Notes under the pieces: generated by a model
Database searches by the model: none
Told to the model about the DNA's origin: nothing
The model's input: the letters and a program-made list of their open reading frames with translations, nothing else
Source: CAZXCQ01 sp964639275
GTDB lineage: Bacteria; Desulfobacterota; DSM-4660; Desulfatiglandales; Desulfatiglandaceae
Reading direction: 5' to 3'
DNA length: 13,241 bases
Assembly: GCA_964639275.1 (NCBI GenBank)
Contig: CAZXCQ010000186.1
Coordinates: 1 to 13,241 of the forward strand
In this document: piece after piece, positions 6,528 through 13,241 of the stretch
Position numbering within the stretch: the first letter of the stretch is position 1
Layout of the letters: each line of letters begins with the position of its first letter
Translations under genes and position numbers: made by a program

Positions 6528-6902
6528 ATGGAGATTGTATTGAAAGAGGAGAGTTACCGGATTGTGGGGGCGTGTTTTGAAGTCTACAACACCATGGGCT
6601 CTGGATTTCTGGAATCTGTCTATCAAGAATGCCTCGGCATTGAATTCACGAATCAGACCATTCCATTCAAAGCTCAGGTGCCGCTATCGTTGACATACAA
6701 GGGCCGGGTGCTTGAACAGAAATATGTTCCGGACTTCACCTGCTACGAGAAGATAATATTGGAGATCAAGGCGGTTAAGGAATTGTGCGATGAACACCGT
6801 GCACAGGTCCACAACTACCTCAAAGCCACTGCCTATCGTTTAGGTCTGTTGGTCAACTTCGGATCGCATCCCAAGCTCCAATACGAACGCATCATCAACT
6901 GA
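6528..6902 (+). CDS. GxxExxY family protein, PD-(D/E)XK nuclease-like
   Basis: 124 residues from ATG 6528, preceded by AAAGGTGG. An earlier ATG at 6483 would translate the boundary repeat (MICAIRAIRG) and is not preferred. The name-giving motif is G26-x-x-E29-x-x-Y32 in GFLESVYQE. A PD-(D/E)XK-like core follows: D69 in YVPDFTCYEK, then E79 and K81 in ILEIKAVKEL. It ends LLVNFGSHPKLQYERII, typical of the family. Family knowledge: GxxExxY proteins are common next to repeats in environmental bacteria, and their function is unproven; the fold suggests a nuclease. It is bracketed by MITE-like elements A and B, which suggests a mobile single-gene cassette dropped between pglX and pglZ. Confidence 0.9.
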   Translation: MEIVLKEESYRIVGACFEVYNTMGSGFLESVYQECLGIEFTNQTIPFKAQVPLSLTYKGRVLEQKYVPDFTCYEKIILEIKAVKELCDEHRAQVHNYLKATAYRLGLLVNFGSHPKLQYERIIN

Positions 6903-7050
6903 AACCACGAATCGCACGAATTACACGAATAAAAACAAAGCGTTAAGGGGTGGATTTGATAAGGGAGAAGGGCTTGCAGGTTGTAGAAAGGCTGTTCCTG
7001 ACGTTCATAACTCTCTGAAAACATTCGTGTTATTCGTGTGATTCGTGGTT
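6903..7050. mobile_element. MITE-like element B, 148 bp, 28-bp terminal inverted repeats
   Basis: The left end 6903-6930 starts on the base after the stop codon of the GxxExxY gene. The right end is 7023-7050. The two ends match at 26 of 28 positions as inverted repeats. The interior resembles element A in the same orientation, so A and B are diverged copies of one element. It carries no ORF of its own. The right end supplies the leader of the MNT gene. Confidence 0.8.
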
Positions 7051-7064
7051 GTAAAGGAGATATC

Positions 7065-7400
7065 ATGAATGAAATGCCGCTTTCTCAAAAAGAATCTGAA
7101 GCGTTGAGCCGAATCAAGGCAAAGGTGACGGCTGCTTTTCCGGTGGTGGATTTCGTGCTGTATGGTTCTGCCGCGAAAGGAGAGGCGGATGAAGAGTCAG
7201 ACCTTGATTTGATGATCGTGGTCTCAGAACCGATTTCCCGGTTCAAACGTCATGAAATCACGGACATTGTGTTCGACGTCAATCTGGAATTCGGAACCAA
7301 TTTCAGTACGCTGGTGGTAGACAAAGAATCCTGGGAGACGGGGATGTTGTCCGTGCTCCCACTCAGAGATGAGATTATGAGGGATGGGATACGTCTATGA
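7065..7400 (+). CDS. mntA: MNT-type nucleotidyltransferase, antitoxin of a HEPN-MNT pair
   Basis: 111 residues from ATG 7065, with AAGGAGA at 7054-7060; the frame upstream of this lies in element B. The nucleotidyltransferase signature is G34-S35 followed by D46-x-D48 (LYGSAAKGEADEESDLDL). Length and motif fit the minimal nucleotidyltransferase family. Family knowledge: MNT proteins act as antitoxins of HEPN toxins, and some do so by adding AMP to the toxin near its active site. The stop overlaps the start of the HEPN gene as ATGA. A third catalytic acidic residue would be expected in the strand near IVFDVNLEF. Confidence 0.93.
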   Translation: MNEMPLSQKESEALSRIKAKVTAAFPVVDFVLYGSAAKGEADEESDLDLMIVVSEPISRFKRHEITDIVFDVNLEFGTNFSTLVVDKESWETGMLSVLPLRDEIMRDGIRL

Positions 7401-7798
7401 ACAATCAGGAGACACGCTCCGCTGTTGTTGGTTACTGGTTTGAAAAGGCCGAGGAGAGCCTGAAGTCTGCGAGGCGCGAATTTGAAGCAGAATCCTTATC
7501 CTTTGCCATGAATCGGCTCTACTATGCGGCATTCTATGCGGTATCGGCCTTGTTGATGGCACATCGGTTGTCTTTCAAGAAGCATTCCGGCGTACGCGCC
7601 GCGTTTCATCAGAAATTCATCAAGCCTGGCCTTATTGATCAGAAATGGGGTCGGTTCTATGACCAGCTATTTGAGGATCGACAGGAAGGGGACTATGTGG
7701 TTTTCATCACCTTTGAACCGGCGTATGTGGAGAAGCAGTTGAGTGAGTGTGTACAGTTCATAGAGCAAATTCGCCCCTTAATATGGCCTAACCCATAG
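7397..7798 (+). CDS. hepT: HEPN domain protein (UPF0332-like), toxin of the MNT-HEPN pair
   Basis: 133 residues, all-helical character. Helix NRLYYAAFYAVSALLMAHRL (39-58) and the following KKHSGVRAAFHQKFIKPGLID (61-81), then LFEDRQEGDY, are hallmarks of UPF0332-type HEPN proteins. A clean R-x4-6-H is not obvious: R67 and H71 are separated by three residues, so the catalytic residues cannot be assigned from sequence alone. It is translationally coupled to mntA by the 4-bp overlap. Family knowledge: the toxin acts on RNA and is neutralised by MNT. Its place inside the BREX operon suggests a linked second line of defence (inference). Confidence 0.9.
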   Translation: MNNQETRSAVVGYWFEKAEESLKSARREFEAESLSFAMNRLYYAAFYAVSALLMAHRLSFKKHSGVRAAFHQKFIKPGLIDQKWGRFYDQLFEDRQEGDYVVFITFEPAYVEKQLSECVQFIEQIRPLIWPNP

Positions 7799-7809
7799 AA
7801 AATAAATAA

Positions 7810-7837
7810 ATTCGTGCTATTCGTGCTATTCGTGGTC
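7810..7837 (+). repeat. Boundary repeat, forward, upstream of pglZ
   Basis: Three clean ATTCGTG units (two with CT, the last GTC) ending 4 bases before the pglZ ATG at 7842. No Shine-Dalgarno sequence separates the repeat from the start codon. Confidence 0.92.
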
Positions 7838-7841
7838 AGAA

Positions 7842-10478
7842 ATGGAAAGCGCAAAGATCGTAGAAGCCCTGCATAGGCTCTTTGTTGACGAAGGCCACCG
7901 CATCGTTTTCTGGAACGATCCGGACCGGGAGTTTTATATCACCGTCACCTCCCTGGACCTGCCCGATCATGTCCATCTTTTGCGCCTCGACCAAATAGGC
8001 GCCCTGGAGGCCAAGGTCCTGCTTGAACGGAATGACCCGGAGGGCCGATATCTCCTCTACTCCCCGGCCGAAGAACCCGACTACGAAGACGACTGGCTCC
8101 TGGATATCCGCCTGTACAGCCGTGGTTTCCGGGCGGACCGGGCCTCCATCATCATGGATGAACTGGGCCTGGCCAACCAGCATCTTCGGGACCACATCGC
8201 ATCCCGTCGCAAGTTCTTTGACAACAGGCAACGGCTCCAGAAGCTCAAAGAGATCGTGGTCCCTGACGACACCGACCTGGACCTGGATCGCAAGATGATC
8301 GCTGTCGTTCTGAAAGCCGACCATCCCGAGTGGTTCCATATGATATGCACCCTATTTCAGGGGTTCACGCTTCAGGAAAACGTTGAAGATATTAACCTGG
8401 ACGACCCGCCGGATGCATGGATGCAGATAGAGAAGTTTGATCTGGAGGGGACATTCTGGCAAATGGTCGAGTCCCTGTTCGGATACAGAGAAGAGAACCC
8501 CAGCCTGAAGAACCTGCTCATCCGGCTCCTGGTCACGGACTTCGCTCATTACCTGAAAGGCACCGTACCAGATTCCATTTCTCACCTGGTGCTGCCGCCT
8601 GAAGGCCGGTCCAACGCAGTGGTCTGTCTGGCCCAGTGGCGGGACAGCGCCAGCAGGGGCGGCAGCTATGACCGGTTGTCGGACATCGTGGCCCATATCA
8701 TCAAACTGGAAGATCAGCTTTATGGGCAAGAAATCGAGGCCCTCCTGGACATCATGACCTTTGAAGCCGTGGAAAGGGCGGTTGCCCAGGGGCTCAGGGA
8801 CCGAGTTGCATCGGCTCCCAATGCGGTGAATGTGGATGATATACGGGCAGTTGCCACCCACCGCCAGGCCGGCCGCTGGGCTTGCATCAATGGGGCAGGA
8901 TCAGACGTTGTTCCCCGGGCTGCCTATCACGCGGTCTACGAGGCCCTGGTGGCCGCGGCAGAATTCTTCTCACTAAAAAATACATATGCTCAAGGCTTCG
9001 ACTATGATAAGGCTGGGGAGATGTATCGGGCCTATACCAAAGAACTGTTCCGGCTGGATCAGTTGTATCGAATTTTCTGTGAACAGGCCGATATCGCCGA
9101 GGCACGGATATGGGATCTGCTCAAGAAACTCCGGGAACAGGTGGAGGCCTGGTATGTGAACGGGTATGCCCAGGGCTTGGCGACCTGTTGGGGAAAATTT
9201 GTTGACCCGAAGGGAAGCAATGCCCTTCTGTCCACGTGGAAGCTGAGCGATGTCCCCAATCAGCAACGTTTCTTTAAGACGCACGTGGCACCGCGATTGC
9301 GAGAAGCCGAGAGACGTCGCAGCTTTGTCATCATCAGCGACGCCTTCCGCTATGAGGCGGCCGAAGAACTCACACGGGAACTGAACGGGAAGTACCGGTT
9401 TGAGGCGGAACTCGGTTCACAGTTAGGCGTCCTCCCCTCTTACACGGCCCTGGGCATGGCCGCGCTCCTCCCTCATAGAGAACTGTCATACAAACCCAAC
9501 GGGGAGGTGCTGGTGGATGGACTGCCCATGGCCTCTCTGGAACAGCGAAATGAGATCCTTTCGGCTGTAGAAGGCCTGGCCGTCAAGGCCGATGATCTGC
9601 TGGAGATGAAAAAGGATGAGGGCCGGGCGTTTGTCAAGGACAAGCGGGTGGTCTATATCTATCACAATGTCATCGATTCGGTGGGGGATTCGGCAGCCAC
9701 GGAGGGGCATATCTTTGAAGCGGTGAGACGGGCCATTCGGGAGATCGCCTCCATCGTGGTCAATGTCATCAATAACCTCAACGGGCATCACGTGCTGATT
9801 ACCGCAGACCACGGGTTTTTCTTTACCGAGTCGACCCCCGGAGAACCGGATAAGAGTACACTCACGGACAAGCCTGCCGGAACCGTGAAAGTGAAAAAGC
9901 GATATCTGATTGGACGCGATATCGGGGAGGCTGACAGTGTATGGCACGGCGCCACCGAAGTCACAGCCGGGGCCCAGGGAGACATGGAATTCTGGATTCC
10001 AAAAGGGGCCAACCGATTTCACTTTGTGGGGGGCGCAAGGTATGTTCATGGCGGGGCCATGCTTCAGGAAATTGTGGTCCCCGTTGTGACGGTTCGGCAT
10101 GTCAAAGGTAAGGATGTGGGTGCTACGAAGACTAAGGCGGTCACGGTCCATGTGCTGGGGACCCACCACAAGATCACCACCTCGCGGCACCGTTTTGAAA
10201 TGATCCAGATGGAGCCGGTGAGCGAACGGGTCAAACCGATCACCCTGAAGGTGGCGGTGTACGAGGGAAATGATCCGGTGACCAACATCGAGGCCGTGAC
10301 CTTTGAAAGCGCTTCTGACAAACTGGAGGATCGAAAGAAATCGGTCACCCTGGTTCTTCAGGACCGGCCATACGAAAAGAAGACACCATACCGGCTGGTC
10401 CTTCGGGACGCGGAAACCGGGGTGGAGCAGGAAAGCGTGGATGTGATCATAGACAGGGCATTTACCGATGATTTCTGA
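7842..10478 (+). CDS. pglZ: BREX type 1 phosphatase-fold protein PglZ (type A)
   Basis: 878 residues, close to the size expected of type A PglZ. The alkaline-phosphatase-superfamily metal-binding pieces are visible: FVIISDAFRYEAAEEL with D500, and ITADHGFFFTE with D656-H657. Between them is YHNVIDSVGDSAATEG (about 605-620). The C-terminal part (about 750-878) is beta-rich. The N-terminal 450 residues are helical and mixed, with no motif I can name. Role: an essential BREX core component thought to work with PglX and the BrxB/BrxC proteins; hydrolytic activity is known only for some members. It overlaps brxL by 11 bases, so the two are coupled. There are no internal stops or repeat insertions. 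Confidence 0.96.
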   Translation: MESAKIVEALHRLFVDEGHRIVFWNDPDREFYITVTSLDLPDHVHLLRLDQIGALEAKVLLERNDPEGRYLLYSPAEEPDYEDDWLLDIRLYSRGFRADRASIIMDELGLANQHLRDHIASRRKFFDNRQRLQKLKEIVVPDDTDLDLDRKMIAVVLKADHPEWFHMICTLFQGFTLQENVEDINLDDPPDAWMQIEKFDLEGTFWQMVESLFGYREENPSLKNLLIRLLVTDFAHYLKGTVPDSISHLVLPPEGRSNAVVCLAQWRDSASRGGSYDRLSDIVAHIIKLEDQLYGQEIEALLDIMTFEAVERAVAQGLRDRVASAPNAVNVDDIRAVATHRQAGRWACINGAGSDVVPRAAYHAVYEALVAAAEFFSLKNTYAQGFDYDKAGEMYRAYTKELFRLDQLYRIFCEQADIAEARIWDLLKKLREQVEAWYVNGYAQGLATCWGKFVDPKGSNALLSTWKLSDVPNQQRFFKTHVAPRLREAERRRSFVIISDAFRYEAAEELTRELNGKYRFEAELGSQLGVLPSYTALGMAALLPHRELSYKPNGEVLVDGLPMASLEQRNEILSAVEGLAVKADDLLEMKKDEGRAFVKDKRVVYIYHNVIDSVGDSAATEGHIFEAVRRAIREIASIVVNVINNLNGHHVLITADHGFFFTESTPGEPDKSTLTDKPAGTVKVKKRYLIGRDIGEADSVWHGATEVTAGAQGDMEFWIPKGANRFHFVGGARYVHGGAMLQEIVVPVVTVRHVKGKDVGATKTKAVTVHVLGTHHKITTSRHRFEMIQMEPVSERVKPITLKVAVYEGNDPVTNIEAVTFESASDKLEDRKKSVTLVLQDRPYEKKTPYRLVLRDAETGVEQESVDVIIDRAFTDDF

Positions 10479-12522
10479 AAATAAAATGAACTCAGGGGAT
10501 GGAAGCTTGGACGACCTTCTCAACCGCCATTTTGCGGGCCGGGTGGTTCGCAAGGACCTGACCAAACTGGTGAAGGAAGGCGCCAATGTGCCGGTTTATG
10601 TGCTGGAATACCTGTTAGGCCAGCACTGCGCCTCGAACGATGAGGCGATTATCCAGGAAGGACTGACCACGGTCAAACGGATCCTGGCTGAAAACTACGT
10701 GCGGCCCGATGAGGCGGAAAAGGTCAAATCCATCATAAGGGAGCGAGGGAGCCTCAAAATCATTGACAAGGCTACGGTCAAACTCAATGAGAAGCGGGAC
10801 GTGTATGAGGCACTGCTATCCAACCTGGGCATCAGAGGGGTGGAGATCAGTACGGAGACGGTGCGGCGATATGAAAAGCTCCTGGCCGGGGGGATCTGGT
10901 CCATTATCTCGATGGAGTATTTTTATGAAGAGGGGCAGCGGGGTTCACCCTTCCTGGTTCGGGAGTTGAAACCGATCCAGATGCCCTCCATGGACATGGA
11001 AGAGCTGTTTGAGGGGAGGCGGCATTTTACCGAGGCCCAGTGGATCGATGTACTGCTCCGATCCACCGGCCTGGAACCGACCCAGTTCGAAGACCGGGTC
11101 AAGTGGCACTTCCTGTGCCGAATGGTGCCCCTGGTGGAGAATAACTATAATGTCTGCGAACTGGGCCCTCGGGGAACCGGCAAGAGCCATATCTACAAGG
11201 AGATCAGCCCCAACAGCATTCTCATTTCGGGCGGCCGCACTACCGTGGCAAACCTTTTTTACAACCTTGCCAACCGAACCGTTGGACTGGTGGGCCTGTG
11301 GGATGTGGTGGCCTTTGATGAGGTGGCGGGTATTTCGTTCAAGGACAATGACGGCGTGCAGATCATGAAGGACTATATGGCCTCTGGTTCGTTTGCCAGG
11401 GGCCGGGACCTGATCACTGCTTATGCTGCAATGGTCTTCGTGGGGAACTTGAATCAGCCGGTGGATACCCTGGTCAAGACCAGTCACCTGTTGGCCCCCT
11501 TTCCCGAGGCCATGATCGATTCAGCCTTCTTCGACCGTTTCCATGCCTACATTCCCGGTTGGGAGATCCCCAAGATGCGGCCAGAATATATCACCAACCT
11601 GTACGGTCTGATCGTGGATTATCTGGCCGAGTTTTTTCGAGAGATGCGGAAGCGGAATTTCGCCGACGCCATCAACCGGTATTTCAAACTTGGCCGGGAC
11701 CTGAACCAGCGGGATACCATTGCGGTGAAGCACACAGTGTCAGGTCTCTTGAAGCTCCTCTACCCTCATGAAGATTACGACAAGGATGCAGTAAGGCGGT
11801 GTCTGGAATATGCCCTGGAGACACGGCGCCGGGTCAAGGAGCAGCTTAAAAAAATCGGCGGCATGGAGTTCTACGATGTGCACTTCTCATACATCGATCA
11901 AGACACCTTGGAAGAGAAATTTATCAGCGTGCCGGAACAGGGAGGCGGCTCCTTGATCCCACAAGGCCCGCTTAACCCTGGGGTTCTGCATACGGTGGCG
12001 ACAGGCAGCAGCGGGCACTTGGGACTCTATCGCCTTGAAACGCAGGTCACACCAGGGAACGGGTCTCTGACGCTTTCGGGTCTGGGATCTGTGAGCGCGG
12101 CCAAGGAGGCGATCAAGGTGGGCTTTGATTATTTCAAGGCCAATGCATCCGGGGTGAGTGCATCCCTCAAGGCCGGGGACCATAACTATCATATCCACAT
12201 TGTCGAACTCCACAATACAGGCCCCACAAAGGCCATGACCCTCACCGCGTTTGTGGCCCTCTGTTCGGCCGTGTTAGGGAAACCGGTACAATCCCAGTTG
12301 GTGGTTTTAGGAAGTATGAGTCTGGGAGGGAGCATCGTCGCGGTCCAGAACGTGGCCGAGTCCCTACAGGTAGCATTTGACGCCGGGGCCAAACGTATCC
12401 TCCTTCCCATGGTCAGCGTCGGCGATATCCCCACCATCCCCGGTGAATTGTTTGCCAAATTCCAGACCAGCTTCTATGCTGACCCTAAGGATGCTGTGTT
12501 TAAGGCATTGGGGGTGGAGTAG
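10468..12522 (+). CDS. brxL: BREX type 1 Lon-like AAA+ protein BrxL
   Basis: 684 residues from ATG 10468; ATG 10486 is an alternative start, and neither has a good Shine-Dalgarno sequence. Walker A is GPRGTGKS at 233-240 and Walker B VVAFDE at 280-285. The C-terminal 150 residues follow the Lon protease fold (HIHIVELHNTGPTKAM, then LVVLGSMSLGGSIVAV, then DAGAKRILLP). Laid against Lon, the catalytic Ser position of GPSAG is Thr587 (GPTKA) and the catalytic Lys position of GGLKEK is Ala630 (QNVAES), so a Lon-type Ser-Lys dyad appears absent. Family knowledge: BrxL is a ring-forming DNA-binding ATPase required for phage restriction in type 1 BREX. It is the last core gene. Confidence 0.96.
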   Translation: MISENKMNSGDGSLDDLLNRHFAGRVVRKDLTKLVKEGANVPVYVLEYLLGQHCASNDEAIIQEGLTTVKRILAENYVRPDEAEKVKSIIRERGSLKIIDKATVKLNEKRDVYEALLSNLGIRGVEISTETVRRYEKLLAGGIWSIISMEYFYEEGQRGSPFLVRELKPIQMPSMDMEELFEGRRHFTEAQWIDVLLRSTGLEPTQFEDRVKWHFLCRMVPLVENNYNVCELGPRGTGKSHIYKEISPNSILISGGRTTVANLFYNLANRTVGLVGLWDVVAFDEVAGISFKDNDGVQIMKDYMASGSFARGRDLITAYAAMVFVGNLNQPVDTLVKTSHLLAPFPEAMIDSAFFDRFHAYIPGWEIPKMRPEYITNLYGLIVDYLAEFFREMRKRNFADAINRYFKLGRDLNQRDTIAVKHTVSGLLKLLYPHEDYDKDAVRRCLEYALETRRRVKEQLKKIGGMEFYDVHFSYIDQDTLEEKFISVPEQGGGSLIPQGPLNPGVLHTVATGSSGHLGLYRLETQVTPGNGSLTLSGLGSVSAAKEAIKVGFDYFKANASGVSASLKAGDHNYHIHIVELHNTGPTKAMTLTAFVALCSAVLGKPVQSQLVVLGSMSLGGSIVAVQNVAESLQVAFDAGAKRILLPMVSVGDIPTIPGELFAKFQTSFYADPKDAVFKALGVE

Positions 12523-12581
12523 GCATCGAGAGTCAGCTACTTCTGCGAAAGAACATAAGAGGAACAACGAGAGACACTCTG

Positions 12582-12662
12582 ATGGACTGGGACAATGAAT
12601 TTGGGGAAATGAACCGTGGCGCTAGTCCCGGCGGTTCGATGCTGGATGAGGTCTCTGAGTGA
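12582..12662 (+). CDS. Small ORF, 26 residues, unrecognised
   Basis: MDWDNEFGEMNRGASPGGSM and six more residues, stopping at TGA 12660-12662. The stop overlaps a GTG that opens the next small frame. No clear Shine-Dalgarno sequence precedes it. It may be a real short gene, or the front end of a gene broken by a frameshift near 12660. Confidence 0.2.
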   Translation: MDWDNEFGEMNRGASPGGSMLDEVSE

Positions 12663-12859
12663 GTGACGTCTTGATTCAGGGAAAAGCCGGTGAAGTTCTG
12701 CCCGAGATAGTCAGTGAAGTGAGGCGATTGAGAGGGCAGAGACAAAAACAGAATTATGTGGATGTAAAGGCCAAATGTATCGAAGGTGAAGACGGTTCTT
12801 GTGAAGAGTTTGTATGGTCCTGGGAGGAAGACCCTTCTCTGCCTATTTGCAGGACATAA
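12659..12859 (+). CDS. Hypothetical 66-residue ORF downstream of brxL
   Basis: Starts at GTG 12659. The body (LIQGKAGEVLPEIVSEVRRL, then a charged stretch with VDVKAKC and CEEFVWSWEEDP) looks protein-like, but I do not recognise it. It ends at TAA 12857-12859, where a second open frame already overlaps it. A weak start and no ribosome binding site lower the confidence. It may be part of a decayed longer gene. Confidence 0.3.
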   Translation: MSDVLIQGKAGEVLPEIVSEVRRLRGQRQKQNYVDVKAKCIEGEDGSCEEFVWSWEEDPSLPICRT

Positions 12860-12984
12860 AAGAGTATGTTCTTGAAGATGGCGGGGAATACTCCATATAC
12901 TCCTCGAATTCCAAAAGGCCGAAAAACCGATGGCTGGAAACCCAAATCTTCAGTGAAATTCAGCCACTTCGAGGTTGTGATTGA
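12814..12984 (+). pseudogene. Possible frameshifted continuation of the 12659 ORF
   Basis: A 56-residue frame (ATG 12814, TGA 12982-12984) reads FSAYLQDIKEYVLEDGGEYS and on to SEIQPLRGCD, with a coding-like composition. It begins inside the 12659-12859 frame and continues past its stop, as expected if one gene had suffered a frameshift around 12830-12855. The parent protein is not recognised. It ends 10 bases before the stop of the convergent gene. Confidence 0.3.
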
Positions 12985-12994
12985 TCCAAGAAAA

Positions 12995-13241
12995 CTAACC
13001 CCAAAGCTCTTTGGCCACCTCGGAAAGACCTAAACGGTTGAGTGTGCTCCTCCAAGGTCTCCCTGTCTTCTCATCCCACCCCATCAAACGGTAATACTCA
13101 TTTACCATTCCCTTGAGGTATGGCCTCAAAGGGATACCAGCATAAGGGCCGTCCTTCTGTCCCTCTAAGAGTCTCTCAGGTACACTGTAGTCATCCTCTG
13201 GTGTCAATCCATGTCTCACGTTAAAGGCACGTTCCAAATTG
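12995..13241 (-). CDS. aor: Aldehyde ferredoxin oxidoreductase, C-terminal fragment (partial)
   Basis: The - strand frame enters from the right edge and ends at 12995. Its 82 residues (ERAFNVRHGLTPEDDYSVPE, then GPYAGIPL, EYYRLMGWDEKTGRPW and LNRLGLSEVAKELWG) match the C-terminal pattern of the tungsten-pterin aldehyde ferredoxin oxidoreductase family: RxFNVRxGLTxxDD, GP, EYYxxxGWD, LxxLGLxxVAxxL. The start codon is outside the window. Role: ferredoxin-linked oxidation of aldehydes to acids, or the reverse, in the cytoplasm of anaerobes. It converges on the BREX operon and marks the right border of the defence island. No terminator hairpin is evident in the short gap. Confidence 0.88.
   Translation of the reverse strand, partial: NLERAFNVRHGLTPEDDYSVPERLLEGQKDGPYAGIPLRPYLKGMVNEYYRLMGWDEKTGRPWRSTLNRLGLSEVAKELWG

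Noticed and set aside
670..7837. CRISPR-like array, because a 28-bp repeat recurs many times
   Set aside because: Copies occur in both orientations, are separated by whole genes, and lack regular spacers or nearby cas genes.
9486..10586. 366-residue open frame on the - strand
   Set aside because: It lies opposite pglZ and the start of brxL, which are clear family members, and its translation has no recognisable domain; it is a high-GC shadow.

Overview
The window carries the distal half of a type 1 BREX phage-defence locus, with small accessory genes placed around and between the core genes. The core genes, all on the + strand, are pglX (DNA adenine methyltransferase, 2465-6367), pglZ (phosphatase-fold protein, 7842-10478) and brxL (AAA+/Lon-like protein, 10468-12522). 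brxA, brxB and brxC are not here and would be expected upstream if the locus is complete. A partial aldehyde ferredoxin oxidoreductase on the - strand at the right edge suggests an anaerobe. That gene, the repeat families and the moderately high GC fit a sulfate-reducing Desulfobacterota-type bacterium, but the host assignment is inference.

Layout. 1-71: probable C-terminal tail of an upstream gene. 74-647: a HicA-HicB toxin-antitoxin pair whose toxin gene is interrupted by one in-frame TAA. 716-1108: a conserved hypothetical protein. 1388-2415: two genes overlapping by 4 bp, an unknown 153-residue protein and a HEPN-like protein with an R-x4-H motif. 2465-6367: pglX. 6528-6902: a GxxExxY (PD-(D/E)XK-like) protein. 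7065-7798: an MNT nucleotidyltransferase/HEPN pair. 7842-12522: pglZ-brxL. 12523-12984: short, possibly broken ORFs. 12995-13241: the end of the oxidoreductase gene on the - strand.

The most unusual feature is the repeat architecture. A 28-bp sequence made of three 9-bp ATTCGTGNN units lies 4-18 bases upstream of almost every start codon. Its reverse complement begins at, or within a few bases of, several stop codons. Two of the intergenic spaces (6367-6513 and 6903-7050) are copies of one MITE-like element of 147/148 bp with 28-bp terminal inverted repeats. A second dispersed repeat, with a 27-bp identical core, occurs twice in opposite orientations inside pglX. Both copies are in frame and both lie in apparent loops, lengthening the methyltransferase. 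The picture is of a defence island whose gene boundaries, and even one core protein, have been shaped by small repeats.

Presumed cooperation: PglX methylates the host and marks self, while PglZ and BrxL act with the missing upstream components to block phage. The HicAB, HEPN and MNT-HEPN genes are RNA-targeting or abortive-infection-type cargo that may back up BREX.
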